The notes below the pieces were generated by a model. It did not search any database. It saw nothing but the letters and a program-made list of their open reading frames with translations, and had not been told where the DNA came from. A DNA stretch of 64,000 bases from contig NZ_SRIF01000001.1 of NCBI RefSeq assembly GCF_004681185.1, positions 1,302,001-1,366,000 on the forward strand, written 5' to 3'. Both the position numbers and the translations under genes were made by a program. Every line of letters starts with the position of its first letter. Positions within the stretch are counted from its first letter, which is position 1. The DNA is from Haloarcula amylovorans (GTDB taxonomy: Archaea; Halobacteriota; Halobacteria; Halobacteriales; Haloarculaceae). Below are positions 16,848-25,110 of the stretch, piece after piece.

Positions 16848-18212
16848 TCAGTCCGCCGTTCGCTGCGATTCGACGCCGCGGATATCGAACCGGGCACCCC
16901 CCGTCTCGCTCTCGCCGACCGAGAGAGACCACCGGTGCTCCTCAGCGATGCTGCGCGCGATGTAGAGACCGAAGCCGGAGTTGCCGGGGCAGGTGGTGAA
17001 CCCCGCCTGGAAGACACGGGCCTGCGGTTCGACGTTAATTCCTGGCCCGTCGTCGGCGACGAAGAAACCGTCGTCTGTCGCGCCGACGACAACAGTCACG
17101 CCCTCGCCTGCGTGTTCGCGCGCGTTCTTGTACAGCGACTCGAACAGGAGACGGATACCGTCGGGGTCTGCGACGAACAGCGAGTCGGCTCGGATCGTCA
17201 GCGAGTGCGTCTCACGGGTAAGCGCACGCCACGTCTCGCGGGCGACCGCGGAAAGTCTATGCTCCTCGCGGTCGCGGTCGTGTGGCTGCTGTGTAGCCAG
17301 CCGAACCACCTCGTTGACGGACTGTAAGAGACGGGCGTGCGAGTCGGCGACATCGTCGAGATACGGATCGTCAGCGTCGGCCAGTTCGAGGCGACCGGTG
17401 GCGATTTGCAGTTCGTTACGGAGTTCGTGGGCGGTCTTGAGCGCAATCTTGCGCGCGCGCTCGTTTGTGTTGCGGAGACGCTGCTCGCGGCGTCGCCGTT
17501 CGGTTATGTCCTGACAGAGACCGACCAGTCCCGAGACAGCACCGTCGGCGTCGTACCACGGAACTTTCGAGGTAAGCAAGTGGCGGTCGTACGTACTGGA
17601 GTACTCTTCGATGGCGTTCAGGGGTTCACCCTCCTCAATGACGCGTTTGTCGTCGTCGTAGATAGCTTCTCGAAACACCGTCTCCTCGCCGTCCCGAATC
17701 TCGTTGTCGGCGCGACCGAGCACCGTCGCCGGGTCGATCATCCAGTCGTTGGCGAGGACGTGTTCGCCGTTTCGGTCCTTCACGAAGAGATGGACCGGAA
17801 ACTGCTCGAACAGGGAGGCGAATATCGTCTCGACGCGAGTCGGGTCGCGGGCCGCCGCTGTCTCGGTGCCGTCGAGCACCGCCGTCAACGCCGCCACGAC
17901 ATCTTCGCCGCTACCGACGGCGGCGACGGGTTCTTCGAGAAACGACGGTACCGCGTCGCTGCCCCGGAGGACGACCGGCAGATCGGGAAAGAGCCGGCGC
18001 GCGGCCTTCCCGAGGTCCGCTCCCTTCGTCTCGCCGACTGTCGCATCGACCAGGAGCCCCGAAATCGGTCGCCGACAGAACGCGAACATTGCGGCACCGG
18101 GATCGGACTCGGCGACGGCACTCGGTAGTGAACTACTGTGTTCGATGGCCTCGACGAGATGCTCGCTGTCCGTCCGGTCAGCGACGACGACCAGGACGGG
18201 TGCTGATGTCAT
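16848..18212 (-). CDS. PAS-domain sensor histidine kinase
   Basis: A 454-residue soluble kinase. The first 120 residues look like a degenerate receiver domain (LVVVADRTDSEHL opening, LLVDATVG strand) that lacks a clear phospho-acceptor setting. A PAS domain follows at about 130-245 (PVHLFVKDRNGEHVLAND...GLCQDITERRR). The HisKA H-box is KTAHELRNELQI near residue 268. The HATPase N-box is LYKNAREHA and the G-box VADDGPGI. No partner regulator is adjacent. ATG 18224 is an alternative start four codons upstream. Confidence 0.85.
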   Translation of the reverse strand: MTSAPVLVVVADRTDSEHLVEAIEHSSSLPSAVAESDPGAAMFAFCRRPISGLLVDATVGETKGADLGKAARRLFPDLPVVLRGSDAVPSFLEEPVAAVGSGEDVVAALTAVLDGTETAAARDPTRVETIFASLFEQFPVHLFVKDRNGEHVLANDWMIDPATVLGRADNEIRDGEETVFREAIYDDDKRVIEEGEPLNAIEEYSSTYDRHLLTSKVPWYDADGAVSGLVGLCQDITERRRREQRLRNTNERARKIALKTAHELRNELQIATGRLELADADDPYLDDVADSHARLLQSVNEVVRLATQQPHDRDREEHRLSAVARETWRALTRETHSLTIRADSLFVADPDGIRLLFESLYKNAREHAGEGVTVVVGATDDGFFVADDGPGINVEPQARVFQAGFTTCPGNSGFGLYIARSIAEEHRWSLSVGESETGGARFDIRGVESQRTAD

Positions 18213-18337
18213 GGAAACAATCATTCTTGGGTCGTAACCTAATGGTTTCGGTGATGGAGACAACTGGCGAGAGATGACGGGCGCTGCAGATGTGTCTGAC
18301 AACGTTTAGGAGGGAGGCGCGAGACCTGCCAAACGCT

Positions 18338-18733
18338 ATGGCAGATATCGAAGTCACCAGCACGTGCGAGGAAGGGTACACGGTCGAGAGCGTCATCAAC
18401 GGCGAATGGGAACTCGTCGTCGACGCCCTCAGCAACGACGGACCGTCGGCCAACGAAGTGCTCGCGGCCGACTACGCCTCCTGTTACATCCCGGCGTTCC
18501 GCGTCGCCGCCGACGAACACGGCTACGACGACATCGGTAACGTCGAAGTCGATGTCGAGGCCGAACTCGACGACGACGACGATCTCGTCTCCATTTCCTT
18601 CGACATGGAAGTCGAAGAGGACCTCGGCGACGACGAGCGGGACGTCGTCGAACGCGGCGAGGAAATCTGTCACGTCCACTCGGCGCTCCGCGAGGAGCTT
18701 CACGCCGACATCTCCATCGAGTCCGGCGTCTGA
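18338..18733 (+). CDS. OsmC family protein
   Basis: A 131-residue protein of the OsmC/Ohr family, thiol-dependent peroxidases acting on organic hydroperoxides. The two conserved Cys are at about residue 49 (ASCYIPAF) and residue 109 (EICHVHSAL). The first sits at a helix start as in OsmC, and the residue spacing fits. Start ATG 18338 gives MADIEVTST. Neighbours (PAS kinase, DUF5799 gene) do not add information. Confidence 0.85.
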   Translation: MADIEVTSTCEEGYTVESVINGEWELVVDALSNDGPSANEVLAADYASCYIPAFRVAADEHGYDDIGNVEVDVEAELDDDDDLVSISFDMEVEEDLGDDERDVVERGEEICHVHSALREELHADISIESGV

Positions 18734-18806
18734 AACGCGCGAGAACCGGCGTTTTTCAACGCTTTTTCGGGAAACGCTCATTGATGCGGGGGGCAAACAC
18801 CGAGCC

Positions 18807-19268
18807 ATGAGTGATAACCACTGGACCGATCGCATCGCGGGCGAACGGATGGCAGTCGATCAGTCGTTCAACGAGAAGGTCACGGCGTCCTCCTTTTCGA
18901 ACCAGCAGTGGGGTCTCGTGATGACGGCCGTCGAGTTCGAGATCGAGAACCCCGAGGACCCGGGGTCCGCACGCGTCGTGGCCGACACGTCGAAACTTCC
19001 CAGCATCATGCCGGAACTCGACCGAATCGACCAGCAGCCCTCGATGCAGTCAGGCGGCGGATCGGGCGGCGGTAGCGGCGGTGGCGGCGGCTTCCTCTCG
19101 GGCGTGAAAGACGCGCTCGGCTTCGGTGGCGGCGGCGGGTCCAGTAAGCAGACCGAGGAGGCCGAGCAGTTGGCACAGGAGTACGCCGAGGACCTCCAGG
19201 AGAAACTGGAGTCGAACGGGCGCTGGAAAGCGATTTGTGAACAGGCCCAATCGCAGTCGCAGGATTAG
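18807..19268 (+). CDS. conserved haloarchaeal protein (DUF5799-like)
   Basis: A 153-residue acidic protein. The N-terminal half (TDRIAGERMAVDQSFNEKVTAS, QWGLVMTAVEFEIENP) looks folded. The middle has a Gly/Ser-rich linker (residues 73-112), and the C-terminal 40 residues form a charged helix (EAEQLAQEYAEDLQEKLESN). It resembles a haloarchaea-only family that I recall as DUF5799. Function unknown. Confidence 0.65.
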   Translation: MSDNHWTDRIAGERMAVDQSFNEKVTASSFSNQQWGLVMTAVEFEIENPEDPGSARVVADTSKLPSIMPELDRIDQQPSMQSGGGSGGGSGGGGGFLSGVKDALGFGGGGGSSKQTEEAEQLAQEYAEDLQEKLESNGRWKAICEQAQSQSQD

Positions 19269-19414
19269 TACTCGTCGCCGCCGTGGAACAGGGTCAGTTC
19301 TTCCGCTTCGTAGATATTGATAAGTTCGGTCACGAGTTCGTCGTAGGACTCGTCCTCGACGCGGAGGTCGTCCAGGCGCTGGATCGTCTCGTCGTCGAGT
19401 TCGACAGATGGCAT
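19265..19414 (-). CDS. small RHH-like antitoxin-type protein
   Basis: A 49-residue acidic protein. It begins with a strand (MPSVELDDETIQRLDDL) and continues with two predicted helices (SYDELVTELINIYEAEEL), the layout of ribbon-helix-helix or VapB-like antitoxins. No toxin gene is adjacent, so an orphan regulator is more likely. The start at 19414 is preferred because the upstream extension lacks family character and runs into the promoter of the divergent aldolase gene. Overlaps the preceding convergent gene by 4 bases. Confidence 0.6.
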   Translation of the reverse strand: MPSVELDDETIQRLDDLRVEDESYDELVTELINIYEAEELTLFHGGDEY

Positions 19415-19531
19415 GGTCGCCGGTTCCCCTCGCACGTACTTAATCTTCGGGGCCGAGCAGAAACGAACTCGTACAGTAGTAAATAAGCAGAACCGAAAAC
19501 TGTTAATGTTCGTTCTCGGTAGTCTGCCTGT

Positions 19532-20314
19532 ATGCAACCACTGGGAGACTCACCACTCGTCCGTAACGATAAGACACTCGTCCTGGCTCACGATCACGGT
19601 TTAGAACACGGTCCAAAGCAGTTCAGCGGCGTCGAGGAGCGCCTCGACCCCCGAGAAGTGTTCGAGATGGCGACCCACGACGCCGTCACGGCATTGGCCG
19701 TCGGCAAGGGACTCGCCGAGACGTACTACCCGAGTTACGAGGACGACGTGAACCTGCTGGCGAAACTCAACGGCGGGTCGGACCTCTGGATGGGTGACCC
19801 CTACTCGCCCCAGAACTGGTCCGTCGAGTACGCCGCGGAACTGGGTGCGGACGCCATCGGCTACACCATCTACCCCGGCGTGAACCGCGAGACGGACATG
19901 TTCGAGGACTTCCGCCCGGTACAGGAGGCCGCCCGCGACGAGGACTTGCCCATAGCTATGTGGTCGTACCCGCGCGGGCAGGCCGTCAAAGAGCACCGTA
20001 GCCGCGACATCATCGCCTACGCCGCCCGCATCGGTCTCGAACTCGGCGCTGACTTCACGAAGGTCAAATACCCCCGCGACAAGGACGCGATGGAACACGC
20101 TGTCAACGCCGCCGCGGACAACCGCGTCCTACTCTCTGGCGGGTCTAAAACCTCCGACCGCGACTTCCTCGAGCTCGTCGAGGACTGCATGGACGTCGGC
20201 GTCTCCGGGCTCGCCGTCGGCCGCAACGTCTGGCAGCGCGACGACCCCTACGACATCCTCGACAAACTCGACGAAGTTATCTTCGAAGGAGCCAGTACGG
20301 ACGACGTCCTGTAG
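19532..20314 (+). CDS. fba: class I fructose-bisphosphate aldolase (archaeal DhnA type)
   Basis: A 260-residue archaeal type class I aldolase, cleaving fructose 1,6-bisphosphate to triose phosphates through a Schiff base. Blocks: LVLAHDHGLEHGP at the N-terminus, GYTIYPGV, MWSYPRGQAV, and TKVKYPRDKDAM, whose first YP-proximal Lys is the likely Schiff-base residue. LLSGGSKTSDRDFL binds phosphate. The DhnA family also includes ADTH synthase, but the neighbouring sugar-phosphate kinases favour aldolase. The kinase-like gene follows after 6 bases. Confidence 0.85.
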   Translation: MQPLGDSPLVRNDKTLVLAHDHGLEHGPKQFSGVEERLDPREVFEMATHDAVTALAVGKGLAETYYPSYEDDVNLLAKLNGGSDLWMGDPYSPQNWSVEYAAELGADAIGYTIYPGVNRETDMFEDFRPVQEAARDEDLPIAMWSYPRGQAVKEHRSRDIIAYAARIGLELGADFTKVKYPRDKDAMEHAVNAAADNRVLLSGGSKTSDRDFLELVEDCMDVGVSGLAVGRNVWQRDDPYDILDKLDEVIFEGASTDDVL

Positions 20315-20320
20315 TCGGTC

Positions 20321-21445
20321 ATGGACGAACCAACGCGCCGAGCAGTCGCCACAGCGCGCGAGGAGTTCCCGACAGCGGCCGCGCTCGACGACGTAGAGCG
20401 GGGCCGCGTCGTCTTCGGGTTCGACGGCTACCTCGACCGCGTGCGAGAGATCGTCGCCGACCGCATCGACCCGGATACCTACGAAGGGCTTTCGACTATC
20501 GCCGCGCTCGGCGACCGCGTCGCAGATTCGGTCGCTGCCGACAGCTCGCTCACTTTCGAGTGGCTACAGCACGGCAACCGCACGGGCGGCCACACCTGCC
20601 ACCTCGCCCGCGCGTTCGGGACGTGGTCGTTCGACCCGGTGATGGTCGGGATGTACGGTGACCCGGTCCACGACACCTTCGCCGCGGAGTTCGACGCCTA
20701 CGAACTCCACTCGATGGGCGACCCGGGCATCACCGACGCCGTCGAGTTCGACGACGGGAAGCTGATGCTGACCGAGGTCGGGGACACGATGGACCTCGAC
20801 TGGGACGGCCTCGACGAGCGGTTCGGCCACGACCGACTCGCCGACCGACTCGACGGCGCGGCGCTGCTCGGGACCGGCTACTGGTCCGAGACGCCCGGTT
20901 TACCTGACATCCTCGATGGACTGCGCGAGCTGTGGGGCGACATCGCGGACCCCCCCTCTCACGTGCTGGTCGACCCCGGCGACGTGCGCAAACTCGACGC
21001 CGAGGGCCTGCGCGCCGGTCGAGAAGCCATCGGCCGATTGAACGAAGTGACGAACGTCGTCGTCTCCTCGAATCGGGCGGAGGCGGGCGTCTTGGCCGAT
21101 GCCTACGAAGGTGAGAAAGACCGCTCGTTCGAGGAGGCAGCCGAAGTCGTCGAAAGCGTGTTCTCGCCGACGTGGTTCGTCGGTCACGGCGTCGACCGCT
21201 CCGTGGTCGTCGCTGCAGACGGGACCGACAGCGTCGCCGTCCCGTCGGTTACGGACCCGGAACTGACGACGAGTTCGGGCGACCACTTCAACGCGGGACT
21301 CGGTCTCGCTCTCGTGAACGGTCTCTCCCCGGTGACGGCCGTCGTCCTCGGGAACGCCGTCGCCGGTCACTTCGTCCGGACCGCGGACCAGCCGTCGCTC
21401 GCGGAGATTCGCGCGTTCGTCGACGACTACGACGAGAAGTTCTGA
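20321..21445 (+). CDS. divergent PfkB-like carbohydrate kinase
   Basis: A 374-residue protein with the overall ribokinase/PfkB layout but non-standard motifs. It opens VVFGFDGYLDRVREIV near residue 28. The N-terminal motif region reads RTGGHTCHLARAFG near residue 87 (usually GGNAxNxA). The catalytic motif reads SSGDHFNAGLGLAL near residue 317, keeping the Gly-Asp of the usual GAGDAF but changing the residues around it. It follows the aldolase gene after 6 bases, so it likely acts in the same sugar-phosphate route. Substrate and phosphoryl donor are unknown. Confidence 0.7.
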   Translation: MDEPTRRAVATAREEFPTAAALDDVERGRVVFGFDGYLDRVREIVADRIDPDTYEGLSTIAALGDRVADSVAADSSLTFEWLQHGNRTGGHTCHLARAFGTWSFDPVMVGMYGDPVHDTFAAEFDAYELHSMGDPGITDAVEFDDGKLMLTEVGDTMDLDWDGLDERFGHDRLADRLDGAALLGTGYWSETPGLPDILDGLRELWGDIADPPSHVLVDPGDVRKLDAEGLRAGREAIGRLNEVTNVVVSSNRAEAGVLADAYEGEKDRSFEEAAEVVESVFSPTWFVGHGVDRSVVVAADGTDSVAVPSVTDPELTTSSGDHFNAGLGLALVNGLSPVTAVVLGNAVAGHFVRTADQPSLAEIRAFVDDYDEKF

Positions 21446-21492
21446 GACCGGCAGTTCGGGGCCGAGTAGCTCCGGGGCGGCTCGGCTCGCGG

Positions 21493-22401
21493 TTACAGTT
21501 CTCGAACGGTCACTCGCTCTCGTAGCGCCTCGATATCCTCGAAAGACGGAACCGCGGTGCCGGCCTGTTCGACGAGGCGCGAGGAGACGGCGACGCCGTT
21601 TTTCAGTGCCGTCGCGTCGTCTTTCCCGTCTTCCCACGCGGCGACGACTCCCGAGAGGAGGGCGTCGCCTGCGCCGACCGTATCGACGACATCTACGTCG
21701 AGGGCCTCAGCGTAGAGCAGATCCGATCCATTAGCGAGTACCGCGCCGTCGCCGCCGAGCGACGCCAGCACGCGGTCGAACCCGCGGTCGCGGAACGCGT
21801 CGGCCGCGCGCGCACAACCCTCGATAGTCGAGACGTCGTCCCCCGTCGCCTCACCGAGCTCCTCGCGGTTGGGCTTACAGAGGGCGTACTGCGCGTCGAG
21901 TTGTCGGAGTGCCTTCCCTTCCATATCGACGACGGCCTCCCAGTCACCGGCGGTGGCGACGGTGTCGACATCGGCGACGGACAGTCCCGGTGGGAGACTC
22001 CCACCGACGAGGATGCGGTCGGGGTCGTGGTTTCGTATGCGCTCGACGACCGCGTCGAGGTCGCTTTCCTCGACGAGGGGTCCGTCGTGGTTGAGTTTGT
22101 ACTCGACGCCCTCGGCGAGCGCCGTCGTGTTGAGCCGCGTCGTGCCCCCCACTTCGACGAAGTCCGTCTCCACGCCGTCGGCCTGCATGTCCTCGCGGAC
22201 GAACCGGCCAGTGAACCCGCCGACGACACCGGTGGCGACGCACGGTTTCGCCATCGCCGTGAGGAACTGGGCGACGTTGATTCCCTTACCGCCGGCGTCG
22301 AACCGGGCATCGCTGGCCCGCATGACGTGGTCGGGCACCATCGGTTCGTCGAATTGGATGGTCTGGTCGACTGCCGGATTGAACGTGAGTGTGACTATCA
22401 T
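21493..22401 (-). CDS. pfkB: 1-phosphofructokinase (PfkB family)
   Basis: A 302-residue kinase that phosphorylates fructose 1-phosphate to fructose 1,6-bisphosphate. It begins MIVTLTFNPAVDQTI, followed by RFDAGGKGINVAQFL (motif 1) near residue 35 and TVGAGDALLSG (motif 2, catalytic Asp) near residue 243. The opening NPAvD matches 1-PFK rather than ribokinase. The start overlaps the end of glpR by 4 bases, so the two form an operon. In Haloferax volcanii the glpR-pfkB pair is, from memory, part of the fructose PTS locus. Confidence 0.9.
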   Translation of the reverse strand: MIVTLTFNPAVDQTIQFDEPMVPDHVMRASDARFDAGGKGINVAQFLTAMAKPCVATGVVGGFTGRFVREDMQADGVETDFVEVGGTTRLNTTALAEGVEYKLNHDGPLVEESDLDAVVERIRNHDPDRILVGGSLPPGLSVADVDTVATAGDWEAVVDMEGKALRQLDAQYALCKPNREELGEATGDDVSTIEGCARAADAFRDRGFDRVLASLGGDGAVLANGSDLLYAEALDVDVVDTVGAGDALLSGVVAAWEDGKDDATALKNGVAVSSRLVEQAGTAVPSFEDIEALRERVTVREL

Positions 22402-23165
22402 GCGTGGATACCTTCGACGACGACGTCGACGTCCGCCTCGGCGACCGCGTCCGCGATTGCCGCCGGGAGCGCTTCGTCCGTGACGAGCATATCGACGTCC
22501 GCCAGATCCGCAAACGAGACGAAACTCCGCTCTCCAAACTTCGAACTGTCCGCGACGAGGACGATGCGACCGGCGCGCTCGACCATCTGGCGCTTGACGG
22601 CAGCCTCGGCCTCGTTCGGCGTCGAGAGGCCGACCGTCGCGTCCAGCGCGTTGGTCCCCAGAAAGAGGAGGTCGAAGTTCGTCCGGTCGAGAAAGGACTC
22701 GGCGGTCGAGCCGACGAGCGCGCGTGTCCGCGCCCGCAACGTCCCGCCGGTCAGTTTCACGTCTATCTCGCCGTCAGATAGCTCCGTAGCGAGTTCCGGC
22801 ATGTTCGTCGCGGCGACGTACCCCTCGTCGGGGGCGGCCCGCGCGACTTCCATCGTGGTCGTCCCCGCGTCGAAGAAGACGACCTCGCCCTCGCGAATCT
22901 CCTCGCTCGCGCGCGCGGCGATGGCCCGCTTCGCCTCTAAGTGTTCGACCTCGCGCTGGTCGTACGAGCGCTCCGTGCCGACCGACGACGCGGGGACCGC
23001 CCCGCCGTGTGAACGCTCGATGCGACCCTCCTCTTCGAGGTCTCGGAGGTCTCGGCGAATCGTCGCCTTCGAGAACTCCAGTTCGTCGGCCAGCACCGCG
23101 ACGGAACAGCCGTCTCGTTCCGTCACCAGCTGGACGATAGTTCGTTTGCGTTCGGCCGGGAGCAT
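22398..23165 (-). CDS. glpR: DeoR/GlpR-family transcriptional repressor
   Basis: A 255-residue DeoR-type regulator. The N-terminal winged helix (MLPAERKRTIVQLVTERDGCS, EFSKATIRRDLRDLEEEG) covers residues 1-57. The C-terminal sugar-phosphate sensing domain has VVFFDAGTTTMEVAR and LLFLGTNALD. It is the first gene of the glpR-pfkB pair and overlaps pfkB by ATGA. In haloarchaea GlpR represses fructose and glucose catabolic kinases in the presence of glycerol, a role inferred by homology. Confidence 0.9.
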   Translation of the reverse strand: MLPAERKRTIVQLVTERDGCSVAVLADELEFSKATIRRDLRDLEEEGRIERSHGGAVPASSVGTERSYDQREVEHLEAKRAIAARASEEIREGEVVFFDAGTTTMEVARAAPDEGYVAATNMPELATELSDGEIDVKLTGGTLRARTRALVGSTAESFLDRTNFDLLFLGTNALDATVGLSTPNEAEAAVKRQMVERAGRIVLVADSSKFGERSFVSFADLADVDMLVTDEALPAAIADAVAEADVDVVVEGIHA

Positions 23166-23245
23166 GCTGTTTCCCGTGATTGTTTCGCTTCGTTTTTACC
23201 ACTTTCTATCGGCCCTTGCTCGTTTCTGAGTGAAGAAAAGGAGGC

Positions 23246-24229
23246 CTACAGTTCGTCGATGACGGCGTCAGTGACAGCAGTCGTTCCTGCGTCGCCGCCG
23301 AGATCCGGCGTGCGCGGCCCGGATTCGAGGACCGACTCGACCGCGGTTCGCACCTGGTCGCCCTCTTCGTCGTAGCCGAGGTGCTCTAACAGCATCGCCG
23401 CGGAGAGGATCATCGCCGAGGGATTGGCGACGCCCTTACCGGCGATGTCCGGGGCCGACCCGTGGACCGGTTCGAACAGCGCGTTCTCCTCCCCAATGTT
23501 CGCCGACGGGAGCAGTCCCAGTCCGCCGACCAGCCCGGCCGAGAGGTCCGAGAGCATATCGCCCGCGAGGTTCGGGCAGACGATGACATCGTACTCCTCG
23601 GGTGTCATTACCAGATGCATCGCCAGCGCGTCCATCAGCGCGGTGTCGTAGTCGGCACCCCGATCTTCTGCGACCGCCTCGGCGGTTTCGAGGAACAGAC
23701 CGTCCGTCTGGCGCATGACGTTGGCCTTGTGCGCGATGGTCACGTCCTCGTAGCCGTTCTGCTTCGCGTAGTCGAAGCCGTATTCGGCGATGTCACGGGA
23801 GGCCTCCGCCGTGATGACGCGAGTGAGCGTCCGCACGCCCTCGGTTATCTCGCTCTCGATGCCAGTGTAGACGCCCTCCGTGTTCTCTCGAATGAACACG
23901 ATATCCGTGTCGGGCTGAACCGCATCTAGTCCGGGGTACGACCGAGCCGGGCGGACGTTGGCGAACGAGCCGACGACGTCGCGTAGCGGGAGGATGACGT
24001 CGGCGGCCGTCTCGCCGGCCGCGCCGAACAGCGTCGCGTCGGCGTCAGCTGCGATCTCTCGCGTCTCCTGTGGGAGCGCTTCGCCAGTCTCGTCCTTCAC
24101 GGCGTCGCCGGCCTCGCCCTCGACGAACTCGAAGTCGACCGTCTCGATGGCCTCCAGTACCTTGACGGCAGCGGGCGTGACCTCCTGTCCGATACCGTCA
24201 CCGGGGATGACCGCGATCTCGTGTGTCAT
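23246..24229 (-). CDS. leuB: 3-isopropylmalate dehydrogenase
   Basis: A 327-residue beta-decarboxylating dehydrogenase for the third step of leucine synthesis. Blocks: [11 protein letters not shown] near the N-terminus, [12 protein letters not shown] near residue 113, [15 protein letters not shown], and the signature [21 protein letters not shown] near residue 213. The family also holds isocitrate and homoisocitrate dehydrogenases; the leu-ilv block upstream supports LeuB. Start ATG 24229 begins [12 protein letters not shown]. It is separated from leuD by two unrelated genes. Confidence 0.9.
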   Translation of the reverse strand: MTHEIAVIPGDGIGQEVTPAAVKVLEAIETVDFEFVEGEAGDAVKDETGEALPQETREIAADADATLFGAAGETAADVILPLRDVVGSFANVRPARSYPGLDAVQPDTDIVFIRENTEGVYTGIESEITEGVRTLTRVITAEASRDIAEYGFDYAKQNGYEDVTIAHKANVMRQTDGLFLETAEAVAEDRGADYDTALMDALAMHLVMTPEEYDVIVCPNLAGDMLSDLSAGLVGGLGLLPSANIGEENALFEPVHGSAPDIAGKGVANPSAMILSAAMLLEHLGYDEEGDQVRTAVESVLESGPRTPDLGGDAGTTAVTDAVIDEL

Positions 24230-24285
24230 GTGCGCCGAGAGGCAGGCGGCCGGTGAAAGTGGTTCGGTTCCGGCGCGTGACCGTA

Positions 24286-24684
24286 TCAGGCCGCCGCGCC
24301 GTCGTCCAGACCGAACCAGTAGCGGTCGAGAACGACGAGGACCAGAATCGCCACCGGAAACGCTCCGAGCCAGTAGTACACCTGCGTCACCGGATCGGGT
24401 GGGCTGACGACGGCAGCGACGAGGAAAGAGACGAGGCTTCCAAGCGCCACCGTTCTCGAAGCGACGTACCAGCGACCCGGCGGGCGCGTTCGCTCGTGCT
24501 GCCGTCGGAGCAGATAGCGTGTCAGCGGGAAGACCGAATAGGTCGGAATCGCGAGGAGTCCCCAGAGCCACGGCCGGGCCCCGTCTCGCGTCGCCGCGTC
24601 GAGGGCGACCCAGAGCGCGACCGAGCCGACCGTAACGACGAGTACAACGACCAGCAGTGCCGTCAGGAAGGCATGTTGCGTCAT
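24286..24684 (-). CDS. small polytopic membrane protein, unknown function
   Basis: A 132-residue protein with four hydrophobic segments (about residues 5-30, 42-60, 77-95 and 105-122) joined by short charged loops ([14 protein letters not shown] between helices 2 and 3). I do not recognise the family. Start ATG 24684: a TATA-like ATTTAA lies about 27 bp upstream and a palindrome covers the start, so the transcript is probably leaderless and repressed. It lies between leuB and a regulator gene, and seems unrelated to leucine synthesis. Confidence 0.6.
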   Translation of the reverse strand: MTQHAFLTALLVVVLVVTVGSVALWVALDAATRDGARPWLWGLLAIPTYSVFPLTRYLLRRQHERTRPPGRWYVASRTVALGSLVSFLVAAVVSPPDPVTQVYYWLGAFPVAILVLVVLDRYWFGLDDGAAA

Positions 24685-24697
24685 GAACGACCGTTCA
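24682..24697. promoter_or_regulatory. palindromic operator-like site over the start of the membrane protein
   Basis: ATGAACG and CGTTCAT are perfect inverted 7-bp arms with a 2-bp spacer. The site overlaps the ATG at 24684, where leaderless transcription should begin (a TATA-like ATTTAA lies about 25 bp upstream on the minus strand). A repressor bound here would block initiation. The symmetry is of the type bound by TetR-family proteins, but the regulator is not identified. Confidence 0.45.
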
Positions 24698-25110
24698 TCG
24701 GACTGAGTGTTAAATCCAAAGGGAGCCGACGCTGAACTATCGGAGAAACGGGCAAGCGGGAGTTCCCGCAATCGAGCGTCAGCGGGGACCGCCAGCGGGC
24801 AACTGGCAACCGCGACGCGGACGAGCGCGGGTGGCTCCCACCCGCCCGACACACAATGTCAGAGGCTGTGTGAGATGGCACGGGCCGCCAGCCGCGGCCG
24901 TCCGTAGGAGGGGCGAGTGGAGGGCCGACGAATCGGAGGATAGCGGCCGTGACGTGGCGTCCCGTGCACAGTAACTCGTTCACGGGGGTAGTTTGTAGGT
25001 ACTACCCCGATACCTGCGATACTCTCGATACAGTTCGTACTATCGTTACTATTCGTACTGTTAGTTGCACACAGGACAGAGAGCGCATAGGTATGCCGAA
25101 AACAGCAGTC
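24698..25110. other. non-coding stretch with possible structured RNA
   Basis: This gap between two leftward genes has no convincing coding frame. From 24721 to 24839 the sequence can fold as a three-way junction: GGGAGCC (24721-24727) with GGCTCCC (24833-24839) encloses two arms. Arm one pairs 24728-24733 with 24775-24780 and has an inner stem 24756-24760/24765-24769. Arm two pairs 24782-24785 with 24810-24813 and has an inner stem 24791-24795/24803-24807. Further right are an 8-bp hairpin (24985-24992/25001-25008) and three 9-bp near-repeats (25034-25060). No SRP, RNase P or tRNA core was recognised. Confidence 0.4.

Noticed and set aside
19265..19414. Toxin-antitoxin pair
   Set aside because: The antitoxin-like protein has no toxin gene next to it; neighbours are a DUF5799 gene and aldolase.
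24698..25110. SRP RNA or RNase P RNA
   Set aside because: I could not find the conserved SRP domain IV loop or the RNase P GAGGAAAGTC and ACAGAA core on either strand.
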